DNA from: Sycon ciliatum
Taxonomy: Eukaryota > Porifera > Calcarea > Leucosolenida > Sycettidae
Direction of reading: 5' to 3'
Length of the DNA stretch: 64,000 nt
Assembly: GCF_964019385.1 (NCBI RefSeq)
Contig: NC_088654.1
Span: forward strand, 26,387,124 to 26,451,123
Translations under genes and position numbers: made by a program
Shown here: in pieces, positions 50,300-63,800 of the stretch
Layout: each line of letters starts with the position of its first letter
How positions within the stretch are numbered: position 1 is the first letter of the stretch
Notes under the pieces: model-generated
Told to the model about the DNA's origin: nothing
Databases searched by the model: none
The model's input: the letters and a program-made list of their open reading frames with translations, nothing else

Positions 50300-51892
50300 A
50301 TCTGATAGCAATGAAAAATAGAATTTCCAAAGTCAGATCCATCCCACACATACACCTGTTTCACATACTCTAAATTCAGAATTTTTTGGTGCTCAATATT
50401 TTCGGTATGAGGGCCAGGTTATTTTATTATTATTATACGCATTCCCGCGTTGAAGTGTAGCAGCAGTATGCTGCGTCCACAGCTTCGCTTATGCAGAATG
50501 GCTTGGGTGAGAGGAGAGGGGAGAGAAAGCAACAAGGCAACCAACATCTATGAAATTATATATAGGCCAGGTTAGGTGAACAGAAATTTTAGGTACAGAG
50601 AGCAGTTCCCTATTGGATTATGTGTGTTTGTGTTTGTTCAGTGCATTGAAATTTTAGGTACGAAACAGATGCACCGAAAGTGCCAAAAATAAAAGTACAT
50701 CGAAAATTTGTGAAATTCCAGTAATTTATCACTGAAGGCAGACGCGCTGACCCCATATCATCATATGTTTAATTCGAGCTACACGTGTACACGAAAAACT
50801 GTGTTTATTTTTACGTTATATTAGCATACACATTTCATAAGTCAACGGTTGTTTAAAAATAGACGTCAAAACGGATTATCTCCTCCAGTATTTTGATCAC
50901 AGGAAAAAGCCGAGGCTCACTGTACTATCACTACTTCAGTAACGAAGTTACGTATTGTACTTCTCCGTGTGTTGGCACATAGCACGTCTGTTACTTCTAA
51001 GCAGGGGTCGCGCTTCTGGACTTCATTCTATTCTATGTAGAAAACTGTGCTTTCAAATTAATTCTAGCCATACATTATTCGTAACCTTCACTGATGAGAT
51101 CTATAGTGGTAGCAACAGCACTGTATGGAGGAAAAAACATTATTAATTTTGTCCGTATCCACAACTTGGAGTCATGTTACTAGTGTGTGAGGTCAGCCAG
51201 GAAGCGTGTGCAGTGGAGGTGGAATTGCTTCATTGAGACTAAAGAAGCCAAACAAAGTACACATCCCAACCTAAGTGGCCCTTACATGGCCATTCCCAAC
51301 TTGTGCAGAAGCTATAAGCTTCTATGCAGACAGTGGACTTACTCGATGGCGTTTGGGAATTCCCAGTAACCATCGGAAACGCAGCAGGATCACAAGGATG
51401 CTACTGTTGCCAAACGTGTTTTCCAACAGCTCCACACCGTCCATTCTCTCGCATCGGCGGATGTACATTGCCCAAGTACTCTCTAAGGTACTCTGAGCCT
51501 CATTGGCGACCTAGGTTGGGTCAAAAATATATACATGCAGAGCACATACAAGTCAGGGACTTCCCCTCTTACATGTATGGCATAAGTATAACTTCGAACC
51601 TTCCAAGTCACAGTGTGTTGGAGTGAGCATCCAAGACGTGCTCGAGCCGATAGCCAGCTAGCCGTAGAACGTCAGTACCGTCGTTCAGTGTCGTGCAATG
51701 TCATCGCATGAGCTGATTGTCAAGTAACTGGTGGTGTTAGTGGACATTATAGTGTAACGTGTGGTTCTGCGGTCCTTTTCTTTACTACAAATTACTCCTT
51801 GGCTCTCCATCTGAAAAATATGATGCACGCATTCAAGGAGTTTTATTTTTAGGCACATGTACACTGTAGAGAAACTTTTGGGTCGAGAGTGA
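50300..51892. other. Non-coding stretch before the satellite
   Basis: Unique-looking sequence with only short frames. The change to the 27-bp array at about 51893 is abrupt. Confidence 0.4.
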
Positions 51893-54800
51893 AACAAGCA
51901 GTGGAGAGCGTTTCCACAGTACAAGCAATGGAGAGCGTTTCCACAGTACAAGCAGTGGAGAGCGTTTCCACAGTACAAGCAATGGAGAGCGTTTCCCCAG
52001 TACAAGCAGTGGAGAGCGTTTCCCCAGTACAAGCAATGGAGAGCGTTTCCCCAGTACAAGCAGTGGAGAGCGTTTCCCCAGTACAAGCAATGGAGAGCGT
52101 TTCCCCAGTACAAGCAGTGGAGAGCGTTTCCACAGTACAAGCAATGGAGAGCGTTTCCCCAGTACAAGCAGTGGAGAGCGTTTCCACAGTACAAGCAGTG
52201 GAGAGCGTTTCCCCAGTACAAGCAGTGGAGAGCGTTTCCCCAGTACAAGCAATGGAGAGCGTTTCCCCAGTACAAGCAATGGAGAGCGTTTCCCCAGTAC
52301 AAGCAATGGAGAGCGTTTCCACAGTACAAGCAGTGGAGAGCGTTTCCCCAGTACAAGCAGTGGAGAGCGTTTCCCCAGTACAAGCAATGGAGAGCGTTTC
52401 CCCAGTACAAGCAATGGAGAGCGTTTCCCCAGTACAAGCAATGGAGAGCGTTTCCACAGTACAAGCAATGGAGAGCGTTTCCCCAGTACAAGCAGTGGAG
52501 AGCGTTTCCCCAGTACAAGCAATGGAGAGCGTTTCCCCAGTACAAGCAGTGGAGAGCGTTTCCCCAGTACAAGCAATGGAGAGCGTTTCCCCAGTACAAG
52601 CAGTGGAGAGCGTTTCCACAGTACAAGCAGTGGAGAGCGTTTCCCCAGTACAAGCAGTGGAGAGCGTTTCCCCAGTACAAGCAATGGAGAGCGTTTCCCC
52701 AGTACAAGCAATGGAGAGCGTTTCCCCAGTACAAGCAGTGGAGAGCGTTTCCCCAGTACAAGCAATGGAGAGCGTTTCCCCAGTACAAGCAGTGGAGAGC
52801 GTTTCCCCAGTACAAGCAATGGAGAGCGTTTCCCCAGTACAAGCAGTGGAGAGCGTTTCCACAGTACAAGCAGTGGAGAGCGTTTCCCCAGTACAAGCAG
52901 TGGAGAGCGTTTCCCCAGTACAAGCAATGGAGAGCGTTTCCCCAGTACAAGCAATGGAGAGCGTTTCCCCAGTACAAGCAATGGAGAGCGTTTCCACAGT
53001 ACAAGCAGTGGAGAGCGTTTCCCCAGTACAAGCAGTGGAGAGCGTTTCCCCAGTACAAGCAATGGAGAGCGTTTCCCCAGTACAAGCAATGGAGAGCGTT
53101 TCCCCAGTACAAGCAATGGAGAGCGTTTCCACAGTACAAGCAATGGAGAGCGTTTCCCCAGTACAAGCAGTGGAGAGCGTTTCCCCAGTACAAGCAATGG
53201 AGAGCGTTTCCCCAGTACAAGCAGTGGAGAGCGTTTCCCCAGTACAAGCAATGGAGAGCGTTTCCCCAGTACAAGCAGTGGAGAGCGTTTCCACAGTACA
53301 AGCAGTGGAGAGCGTTTCCCCAGTACAAGCAGTGGAGAGCGTTTCCCCAGTACAAGCAATGGAGAGCGTTTCCCCAGTACAAGCAATGGAGAGCGTTTCC
53401 CCAGTACAAGCAATGGAGAGCGTTTCCACAGTACAAGCAGTGGAGAGCGTTTCCCCAGTACAAGCAGTGGAGAGCGTTTCCCCAGTACAAGCAATGGAGA
53501 GCGTTTCCCCAGTACAAGCAATGGAGAGCGTTTCCCCAGTACAAGCAATGGAGAGCGTTTCCCCAGTACAAGCAGTGGAGAGCGTTTCCACAGTACAAGC
53601 AGTGGAGAGCGTTTCCCCAGTACAAGCAGTGGAGAGCGTTTCCCCAGTACAAGCAATGGAGAGCGTTTCCCCAGTACAAGCAGTGGAGAGCGTTTCCACA
53701 GTACAAGCAGTGGAGGGCGTTTCCCCAGTACAAGCAGTGGAGAGCGTTTCCCCAGTACAAGCAATGGAGAGCGTTTCCCCAGTACAAGCAATGGAGAGCG
53801 TTTCCCCAGTACAAGCAATGGAGAGCGTTTCCACAGTACAAGCAGTGGAGAGCGTTTCCCCAGTACAAGCAGTGGAGAGCGTTTCCCCAGTACAAGCAAT
53901 GGAGAGCGTTTCCCCAGTACAAGCAATGGAGAGCGTTTCCCCAGTACAAGCAATGGAGAGCGTTTCCCCAGTACAAGCAGTGGAGAGCGTTTCCACAGTA
54001 CAAGCAGTGGAGAGCGTTTCCCCAGTACAAGCAGTGGAGAGCGTTTCCCCAGTACAAGCAATGGAGAGCGTTTCCCCAGTACAAGCAGTGGAGAGCGTTT
54101 CCCCAGTACAAGCAATGGAGAGCGTTTCCCCAGTACAAGCAGTGGAGAGCGTTTCCCCAGTACAAGCAGTGGAGAGCGTTTCCCCAGTACAAGCAATGGA
54201 GAGCGTTTCCCCAGTACAAGCAGTGGAGAGCGTTTCCCCAGTACAAGCAGTGGAGAGCGTTTCCCCAGTACAAGCAGTGGAGAGCGTTTCCCCAGTACAA
54301 GCAGTGGAGAGCGTTTCCCCAGTACAAGCAATGGAGAGCGTTTCCCCAGTACAAGCAGTGGAGAGCGTTTCCCCAGTACAAGCAATGGAGAGCGTTTCCC
54401 CAGTACAAGCAGTGGAGAGCGTTTCCCCAGTACAAGCAATGGAGAGCGTTTCCCCAGTACAAGCAGTGGAGAGCGTTTCCCCAGTACAAGCAGTGGAGAG
54501 CGTTTCCCCAGTACAAGCAATGGAGAGCGTTTCCCCAGTACAAGCAATGGAGAGCGTTTCCCCAGTACAAGCAGTGGAGAGCGTTTCCCCAGTACAAGCA
54601 ATGGAGAGCGTTTCCCCAGTACAAGCAGTGGAGAGCGTTTCCCCAGTACAAGCAATGGAGAGCGTTTCCCCAGTACAAGCAGTGGAGAGCGTTTCCCCAG
54701 TACAAGCAATGGAGAGCGTTTCCCCAGTACAAGCAGTGGAGAGCGTTTCCCCAGTACAAGCAATGGAGAGCGTTTCCCCAGTACAAGCAGTGGAGAGCGT

Positions 54801-57800
54801 TTCCCCAGTACAAGCAGTGGAGAGCGTTTCCCCAGTACAAGCAATGGAGAGCGTTTCCACAGTACAAGCAGTGGAGAGCGTTTCCCCAGTACAAGCAATG
54901 GAGAGCGTTTCCCCAGTACAAGCAATGGAGAGCGTTTCCCCAGTACAAGCAGTGGAGAGCGTTCCCCCAGTACAAGCAATGGAGAGCGTTTCCCCAGTAC
55001 AAGCAATGGAGAGCGTTTCCCCAGTACAAGCAATGGAGAGCGTTTCCCCAGTACAAGCAGTGGAGAGCGTTTCCCCAGTACAAGCAGTGGAGAGCGTTTC
55101 CCCAGTACAAGCAATGGAGAGCGTTTCCCCAGTACAAGCAATGGAGAGCGTTTCCCCAGTACAAGCAGTGGAGAGCGTTTCCCCAGTACAAGCAGTGGAG
55201 AGCGTTTCCCCAGTACAAGCAATGGAGAGCGTTTCCCCAGTACAAGCAATGGAGAGCGTTTCCCCAGTACAAGCAGTGGAGAGCGTTTCCCCAGTACAAG
55301 CAATGGAGAGCGTTTCCCCAGTACAAGCAGTGGAGAGCGTTTCCCCAGTACAAGCAATGGAGAGCGTTTCCCCAGTACAAGCAGTGGAGAGCGTTTCCCC
55401 AGTACAAGCAATGGAGAGCGTTTCCCCAGTACAAGCAGTGGAGAGCGTTTCCCCAGTACAAGCAATGGAGAGCGTTTCCCCAGTACAAGCAATGGAGAGC
55501 GTTTCCCCAGTACAAGTAATGGAGAGCGTTTCCCCAGTACAAGCAGTGGAGAGCGTTTCCCCAGTACAAGCAGTGGAGAGCGTTTCCCCAGTACAAGCAA
55601 TGGAGAGCGTTTCCCCAGTACAAGCAATGGAGAGCGTTTCCCCAGTACAAGCAGTGGAGAGCGTTTCCCCAGTACAAGCAATGGAGAGCGTTTCCCCAGT
55701 ACAAGCAGTGGAGAGCGTTTCCCCAGTACAAGCAATGGAGAGCGTTTCCCCAGTACAAGCAGTGGAGAGCGTTTCCCCAGTACAAGCAATGGAGAGCATT
55801 TCCCCAGTACAAGCAGTGGAGAGCGTTTCCCCAGTACAAGCAATGGAGAGCGTTTCCCCAGTACAAGCAGTGGAGAGCGTTTCCCCAGTACAAGCAATGG
55901 AGAGCGTTTCCACAGTACAAGCAATGGAGAGCGTTTCCCCAGTACAAGCAATGGAGAGCGTTTCCCCAGTACAAGCAGTGGAGAGCGTTTCCCCAGTACA
56001 AGCAGTGGAGAGCGTTTCCCCAGTACAAGCAATGGAGAGCGTTTCCCCAGTACAAGCAGTGGAGAGCGTTTCCCCAGTACAAGCAATGGAGAGCGTTTCC
56101 CCAGTACAAGCAGTGGAGAGCGTTTCCCCAGTACAAGCAGTGGAGAGCGTTTCCCCAGTACAAGCAATGGAGAGCGTTTCCACAGTACAAGCAATGGAGA
56201 GCATTTCCCCAGTACAAGCAGTGGAGAGCGTTTCCCCAGTACAAGCAGTGGAGAGCGTTTCCCCAGTACAAGCAGTGGAGAGCGTTTCCACAGTACAAGC
56301 AATGGAGAGCGTTTCCACAGTACAAGCAATGGAGAGCGTTTCCCCAGTACAAGCAATGGAGAGCGTTTCCCCAGTACAAGCAATGGAGAGCGTTTCCACA
56401 GTACAAGCAGTGGAGAGCTTTCCCCAGTACAAGCAATGGAGAGCGTTTCCCCAGTACAAGCAGTGGAGAGCGTTTCCACAGTACAAGCAGTGGAGAGCGT
56501 TTCCCCAGTACAAGCAATGGAGAGCGTTTCCCCAGTACAAGCAGTGGAGAGCGTTTCCCCAGTACAAGCAATGGAGAGCGTTTCCACAGTACAAGCAATG
56601 GAGAGCATTTCCCCAGTACAAGCAGTGGAGAGCGTTTCCCCAGTACAAGCAGTGGAGAGCGTTTCCCCAGTACAAGCAGTGGAGAGCGTTTCCCCAGTAC
56701 AAGCAATGGAGAGCGTTTCCACAGTACAAGCAATGGAGAGCGTTTCCCCAGTACAAGCAATGGAGAGCGTTTCCCCAGTACAAGCAATGGAGAGCGTTTC
56801 CACAGTACAAGCAGTGGAGAGCTTTCCCCAGTACAAGCAATGGAGAGCGTTTCCCCAGTACAAGCAGTGGAGAGCGTTTCCACAGTACAAGCAGTGGAGA
56901 GCGTTTCCCCAGTACAAGCAATGGAGAGCGTTTCCCCAGTACAAGCAGTGGAGAGCGTTTCCCCAGTACAAGCAATGGAGAGCGTTTCCACAGTACAAGC
57001 AATGGAGAGCGTTTCCCCAGTACAAGCAGTGGAGAGCGTTTCCACAGTACAAGCAATGGAGAGCGTTTCCCCAGTACAAGCAATGGAGAGCGTTTCCCCA
57101 GTACAAGCAATGGAGAGCGTTTCCCCAGTACAAGCAGTGGAGAGCGTTTCCACAGTACAAGCAGTGGAGAGCGTTTCCACATTACAAGCAGTGGAGAGCG
57201 TTTCCACAGTACAAGCAGTGGAGAGCGTTTCCACAGTACAAGCAGTGGAGAGCGTTTCCCCAGTACAAGCAATGGAGAGCGTTTCCCCAGTACAAGCAAT
57301 GGAGAGCGTTTCCACAGTACAAGCAGTGGAGAGCGTTTCCCCAGTACAAGCAGTGGAGAGCGTTTCCCCAGTACAAGCAGTGGAGAGCGTTTCCACAGTA
57401 CAACCAGTGGAGAGCGTTTCCCCAGTACAAGCAGTGGAGAGCGTTTCCCCAGTACAAGCAGTGGAGAGCGTTTCCACAGTACAACCAGTGGAGAGCGTTT
57501 CCCCAGTACAAGCAATGGAGAGCGTTTCCCCAGTACAAGCAATGGAGAGCGTTTCCCCAGTACAAGCAATGGAGAGCGTTTCCACAGTACAAGCAGTGGA
57601 GAGCGTTTCCCCAGTACAAGCAGTGGAGAGCGTTTCCCCAGTACAAGCAGTGGAGAGCGTTTCCACAGTACAACCAGTGGAGAGCGTTTCCCCAGTACAA
57701 GCAATGGAGAGCGTTTCCCCAGTACAAGCAATGGAGAGCGTTTCCCCAGTACAAGCAGTGGAGAGCGTTTCCCCAGTACAAGCAATGGAGAGCGTTTCCA

Positions 57801-60800
57801 CAGTACAAGCAATGGAGAGCGTTTCCCCAGTACAAGCAGTGGAGAGCGTTTCCACAGTACAAGCAATGGAGAGCGTTTCCCCAGTACAAGCAATGGAGAG
57901 CGTTTCCACAGTACAAGCAGTGGAGAGCGTTTCCACAGTACAAGCAGTGGAGAGCGTTTCCACAGTACAAGCAATGGAGAGCGTTTCCCCAGTACAAGCA
58001 GTGGAGAGCGTTTCCCCAGTACAAGCAATGGAGAGCGTTTCCACAGTACAAGCAATGGAGAGCGTTTCCCCAGTACAAGCAGTGGAGAGCGTTTCCACAG
58101 TACAAGCAATGGAGAGCGTTTCCCCAGTACAAGCAGTGGAGAGCGTTTCCCCAGTACAAGCAATGGAGAGCGTTTCCACAGTACAAGCAATGAAGAGCGT
58201 TTCCCCAGTACAAGCAGTGGAGAGCGTTTCCCCAGTACAAGCAGTGGAGAGCGTTTCCACAGTACAAGCAATGGAGAGCGTTTCCCCAGTACAAGCAATG
58301 GAGAGCGTTTCCCCAGTACAAGCAGTGGAGAGCGTTTCCCCAGTACAAGCAATGGAGAGCGTTTCCACAGTACAAGCAATGGAGAGCGTTTCCCCAGTAC
58401 AAGCAGTGGAGAGCGTTTCCCCAGTACAAGCAATGGAGAGCGTTTCCACAGTACAAGCAATGGAGAGCGTTTCCCCAGTACAAGCAATGGAGAGCGTTTC
58501 CACAGTACAAGCAATGGAGAGCGTTTCCCCAGTACAAGCAATGGAGAGCGTTTCCACAGTACAAGCAGTGGAGAGCGTTTCCACAGTACAAGCAGTGGAG
58601 AGCGTTTCCCCAGTACAAGCAGTGGAGAGCGTTTCCACAGTACAAGCAGTGGAGAGCGTTTCCCCAGTACAAGCAGTGGAGAGCGTTTCCCCAGTACAAG
58701 CAGTGGAGAGCGTTTCCCCAGTACAAGCAGTGGAGAGCGTTTCCCCAGTACAAGCAGTGGAGAGCGTTTCCCCAGTACAAGCAGTGGAGAGCGTTTCCCC
58801 AGTACAAGCAGTGGAGAGCGTTTCCCCAGTACAAGCAGTGGAGAGCGTTTCCCCAGTACAAGCAGTGGAGAGCGTTTCCCCAGTACAAGCAATGGAGAGC
58901 GTTTCCACAGTACAAGCAATGGAGAGCGTTTCCCCAGTACAAGCAGTGGAGAGCGTTTCCACAGTACAAGCAGTGGAGAGCGTTTCCACAGTACAAGCAG
59001 TGGAGAGCGTTTCCCCAGTACAAGCAATGGAGAGCGTTTCCCCAGTACAAGCAGTGGAGAGCGTTTCCCCAGTACAAGCAATGGAGAGCGTTTCCACAGT
59101 ACAAGCAATGGAGAGCGTTTCCCCAGTACAAGCAGTGGAGAGCGTTTCCCCAGTACAAGCAATGGAGAGCGTTTCCCCAGTACAAGCAGTGGAGAGCGTT
59201 TCCACAGTACAAGCAATGGAGAGCGTTTCCACAGTACAAGCAGTGGAGAGCGTTTCCCCAGTACAAGCAGTGGAGAGCGTTTCCCCAGTACAAGCAATGG
59301 AGAGCGTTTCCCCAGTACAAGCAATGGAGAGCGTTTCCACAGTACAAGCAGTGGAGAGCGTTTCCCCAGTACAAGCAGTGGAGAGCGTTTCCCCTGTACA
59401 AGCAGTGGAGAGCGTTTCCACAGTACAACCAGTGGAGAGCGTTTCCCCAGTACAAGCAATGGAGAGCGTTTCCCCAGTACAAGCAATGGAGAGCGTTTCC
59501 CCAGTACAAGCAGTGGAGAGCGTTTCCCCAGTACAAGCAATGGAGAGCGTTTCCACAGTACAAGCAATGGAGAGCGTTTCCCCAGTACAAGCAGTGGAGA
59601 GCGTTTCCACAGTACAAGCAATGGAGAGCGTTTCCCCAGTACAAGCAATGGAGAGCGTTTCCACAGTACAAGCAGTGGAGAGCGTTTCCACAGTACAAGC
59701 AGTGGAGAGCGTTTCCACAGTACAAGCAATGGAGAGCGTTTCCACAGTACAAGCAATGGAGAGCGTTTCCCCAGTACAAGCAGTGGAGAGCGTTTCCACA
59801 GTACAAGCAATGGAGAGCGTTTCCCCAGTACAAGCAGTGGAGAGCGTTTCCCCAGTACAAGCAATGGAGAGCGTTTCCACAGTACAAGCAATGAAGAGCG
59901 TTTCCCCAGTACAAGCAGTGGAGAGCGTTTCCCCAGTACAAGCAGTGGAGAGCGTTTCCACAGTACAAGCAATGGAGAGCGTTTCCCCAGTACAAGCAAT
60001 GGAGAGCGTTTCCCCAGTACAAGCAGTGGAGAGCGTTTCCCCAGTACAAGCAATGGAGAGCGTTTCCACAGTACAAGCAATGGAGAGCGTTTCCCCAGTA
60101 CAAGCAGTGGAGAGCGTTTCCCCAGTACAAGCAATGGAGAGCGTTTCCACAGTACAAGCAATGGAGAGCGTTTCCCCAGTACAAGCAATGGAGAGCGTTT
60201 CCACAGTACAAGCAATGGAGAGCGTTTCCCCAGTACAAGCAATGGAGAGCGTTTCCACAGTACAAGCAGTGGAGAGCGTTTCCACAGTACAAGCAGTGGA
60301 GAGCGTTTCCCCAGTACAAGCAATGGAGAGCGTTTCCACAGTACAAGCAATGGAGAGCGTTTCCCCAGTACAAGCAATGGAGAGCGTTTCCACAGTACAA
60401 GCAATGGAGAGCGTTTCCCCAGTACAAGCAGTGGAGAGCGTTTCCCCAGTACAAGCAATGGAGAGCGTTTCCACAGTACAAGCAGTGGAGAGCGTTTCCC
60501 CAGTACAAGCAGTGGAGAGCGTTTCCACAGTACAGCAGTGGAGAGCGTTTCCACAGTACAAGCAATGGAGAGCGTTTCCACAGTACAAGCAAAGGAGAGC
60601 GTTTCCCCAGTACAAGCAGTGGAGAGCGTTTCCACAGTACAAGCAATGGAGAGCGTTTCCACAGTACAAGCAATGGAGAGCGTTTCCCCAGTACAAGCAA
60701 TGGAGAGCGTTTCCCCAGTACAAGCAGTGGAGAGCGTTTCCACAGTACAAGCAGTGAGAGCGTTTCCACAGTACAAGCAATGGAGAGCGTTTCCACAGTA

Positions 60801-63800
60801 CAAGCAATGGAGAGCGTTTCCCCAGTACAAGCAGTGGAGAGCGTTTCCACAGTACAAGCAATGGAGAGCGTTTCCCAGTACAAGCAATGGAGAGCGTTTC
60901 CCCAGTACAAGCAATGGAGAGCGTTTCCACAGTACAAGCAATGGAGAGCGTTTCCCCAGTACAAGCAAGTGGAGAGCGTTTCCACAGTACAAGCAGTGGA
61001 GAGCGTTCCACAGTACAAGCAATGGAGAGCGTTTCCCCAGTACAAGCAGTGGAGAGCGTTTCCACAGTACAAGCAGTGGAGAGCGTTTCCCCAGTACAAG
61101 CAGTGGAGAGCGTTTCCCCAGTACAAGCAGTGGAGAGCGTTTCCCCAGTACAAGCAGTGGAGAGCGTTTCCCCAGTACAAGCAATGGAGAGCGTTTCCAC
61201 AGTACAAGCAATGGAGAGCGTTTCCCCAGTACAAGCAGTGGAGAGCGTTCCCCAGTACAAGCAATGGAGAGCGTTTCCACAGTACAAGCAGTGGAGAGCG
61301 TTTCCCCAGTACAAGCAATGGAGAGCGTTTCCACAGTACAAGCAGTGGAGAGCGTTTCCCCAGTACAAGCAATGGAGAGCGTTTCCCCAGTACAAGCAAT
61401 GGAGAGCGTTTCCACAGTACAAGCAGTGGAGAGCGTTTCCCAGTACAAGCAATGGAGAGCGTTTCCACAGTACAAGCAATGGAGAGCGTTTCCCCAGTAC
61501 AAGCAATGGAGAGCGTTTCCACAGTACAAGCAGTGGAGAGCGTTTCCACAGTACAAGCAGTGGAGAGCGTTTCCCCAGTACAAGCAATGGAGAGCGTTTC
61601 CACAGTACAAGCAGTGGAGAGCGTTTCCACAGTACAAGCAGTGGAGAGCGTTTCCACAGTACAAGCAGTGGAGAGCGTTTCCCCAGTACAAGCAATGGAG
61701 AGCGTTTCCCAGTACAAGCAGTGGAGAGCGTTTCCACAGTACAAGCAGTGGAGAGCGTTTCCCCAGTACAAGCAATGGAGAGCGTTTCCCCAGTACAAGC
61801 AGTGGAGAGCGTTTCCCCAGTACAAGCAGTGGAGAGCGTTTCCACAGTACAAGCAGTGGAGAGCGTTTCCACAGTACAAGCAATGGAGAGCGTTTCCACA
61901 GTACAAGCAGTGGAGAGCGTTTCCACAGTACAAGCAGTGGAGAGCGTTTCCCCAGTACAAGCAATGGAGAGCGTTTCCACAGTACAAGCAATGGGAGAGC
62001 GTTTCCACAGTACAAGCAATGGAGAGCGTTTCCACAGTACAAGCAGTGGAGAGCGTTTCCACAGTACAAGCCAGTGGAGAGCGTTTCCCCAGTACAAGCA
62101 ATGGAGAGCGTTTCCACAGTACAAGCAAGTGGAGAGCGTTTCCACAGTACAAGCAGTGGAGAGCGTTTCCCCAGTACAAGCAGTGGAGAGCGTTTCCCCA
62201 GTACAAGCAGTGGAGAGCGTTTCCACAGTACAAGCAGTGGAGAGCGTTTCCCCAGTACAAGCAGTGGAGAGCGTTTCCCCAGTACAAGCAATGGAGAGCG
62301 TTTCCCCAGTACAAGCAGTGGAGAGCGTTTCCCCAGTACAAGCAGTGGAGAGCGTTTCCCCAGTACAAGCAGTGGAGAGCGTTTCCCCAGTACAAGCAGT
62401 GGAGAGCGTTTCCCCAGTACAAGCAGTGGAGAGCGTTCCCCAGTACAAGCAGTGGAGAGCGTTTCCCCAGTACAAGCAATGGAGAGCGTTTCCACAGTAC
62501 AAGCAGTGGAGAGCGTTTCCCCAGTACAAGCAGTGGAGAGCGTTTCCCAGTACAAAGCAATGGAGAGCGTTTCCCCAGTACAAGCAATGGAGAGCGTTTC
62601 CCCAGTACAAGCAGTGGAGAGCGTTTCCCCAGTACAAGCAGTGGAGAGCGTTTCCCCAGTACAAGCAATGGAGAGCGTTTCCACAGTACAAGCAATGGAG
62701 AGCGTTTCCCCAGTACAAGCAGTGGAGAGCGTTTCCACAGTACAAGCAATGGAGAGCGTTTCCCAGTACAAGCAATGGAGAGCGTTTCCACAGTACAAGC
62801 AATGGAGAGCGTTTCCCCAGTACAAGCAGTGGAGAGCGTTTCCACAGTACAAGCAATGGAGAGCGTTTCCCCAGTACAAGCAATGGAGAGCGTTTCCCCA
62901 GTACAAGCAATGGAGAGCGTTTCCACAGTACAAGCAGTGGAGAGCGTTTCCACAGTACAAGCAGTGGAGAGCGTTTCCCCAGTACAAGCAGTGAGAGCGT
63001 TTCCCAGTACAAGCAATGGAGAGCGTTTCCCCAGTACAAGCAATGGAGAGCGTTTCCACAGTACAAGCAGTGGAGAGCGTTTCCACAGTACAAGCAATGG
63101 AGAGCGTTTCCCCAGTACAAGCAGTGGAGAGCGTTTCCACAGTACAAGCAATGGAGAGCGTTTCCCCAGTACAAGCAGATGGAGAGCGTTTCCACAGTAC
63201 AAGCAGTGGAGAGCGTTTCCCCAGTACAAGCAATGGAGAGCGTTTCCACAGTACAAGCAATGGAGAGCGTTTCCCCAGTACAAGCAATGGAGAGCGTTTC
63301 CCACGTACAAGCAATGGAGAGCGTTTCCCCAGTACAAGCAATGGAGAGCGTTTCCACAGTACAAGCAGTGGAGAGCGTTTCCCACAGTACAAGCAGTGGA
63401 GAGCGTTTCCCCAGTACAAGCAATGGAGAGCGTTTCCACAGTACAAGCAATGGAGAGCGTTTCCACAGTACAAGCAGTGGAGAGCGTTTCCACAGTACAA
63501 GCAGTGGAGAGCGTTTCCCCAGTACAAGCAATGGAGAGCGTTTCCACAGTAACAAGCAGTGAGAGAGCGTTTCCCCAGTACAAGCAGTGGAGAGCGTTTC
63601 CACAGTACAAGCAATGGAGAGCGTTTCCCCAGTACAAGCAGTGGAGAGCGTTTCCCCAGTACAAGCAGTGGAGAGCGTTTCCACAGTACAAGCAGATGGA
63701 GAGCGTTTCCCCAGTACAAGCAATGGAGAGCGTTTCCCCAGTACAAGCAGTGGAGAGCCGTTTCCCCAGTACAAGCAAGTGGAGAGCGTTTCCACAGTAC

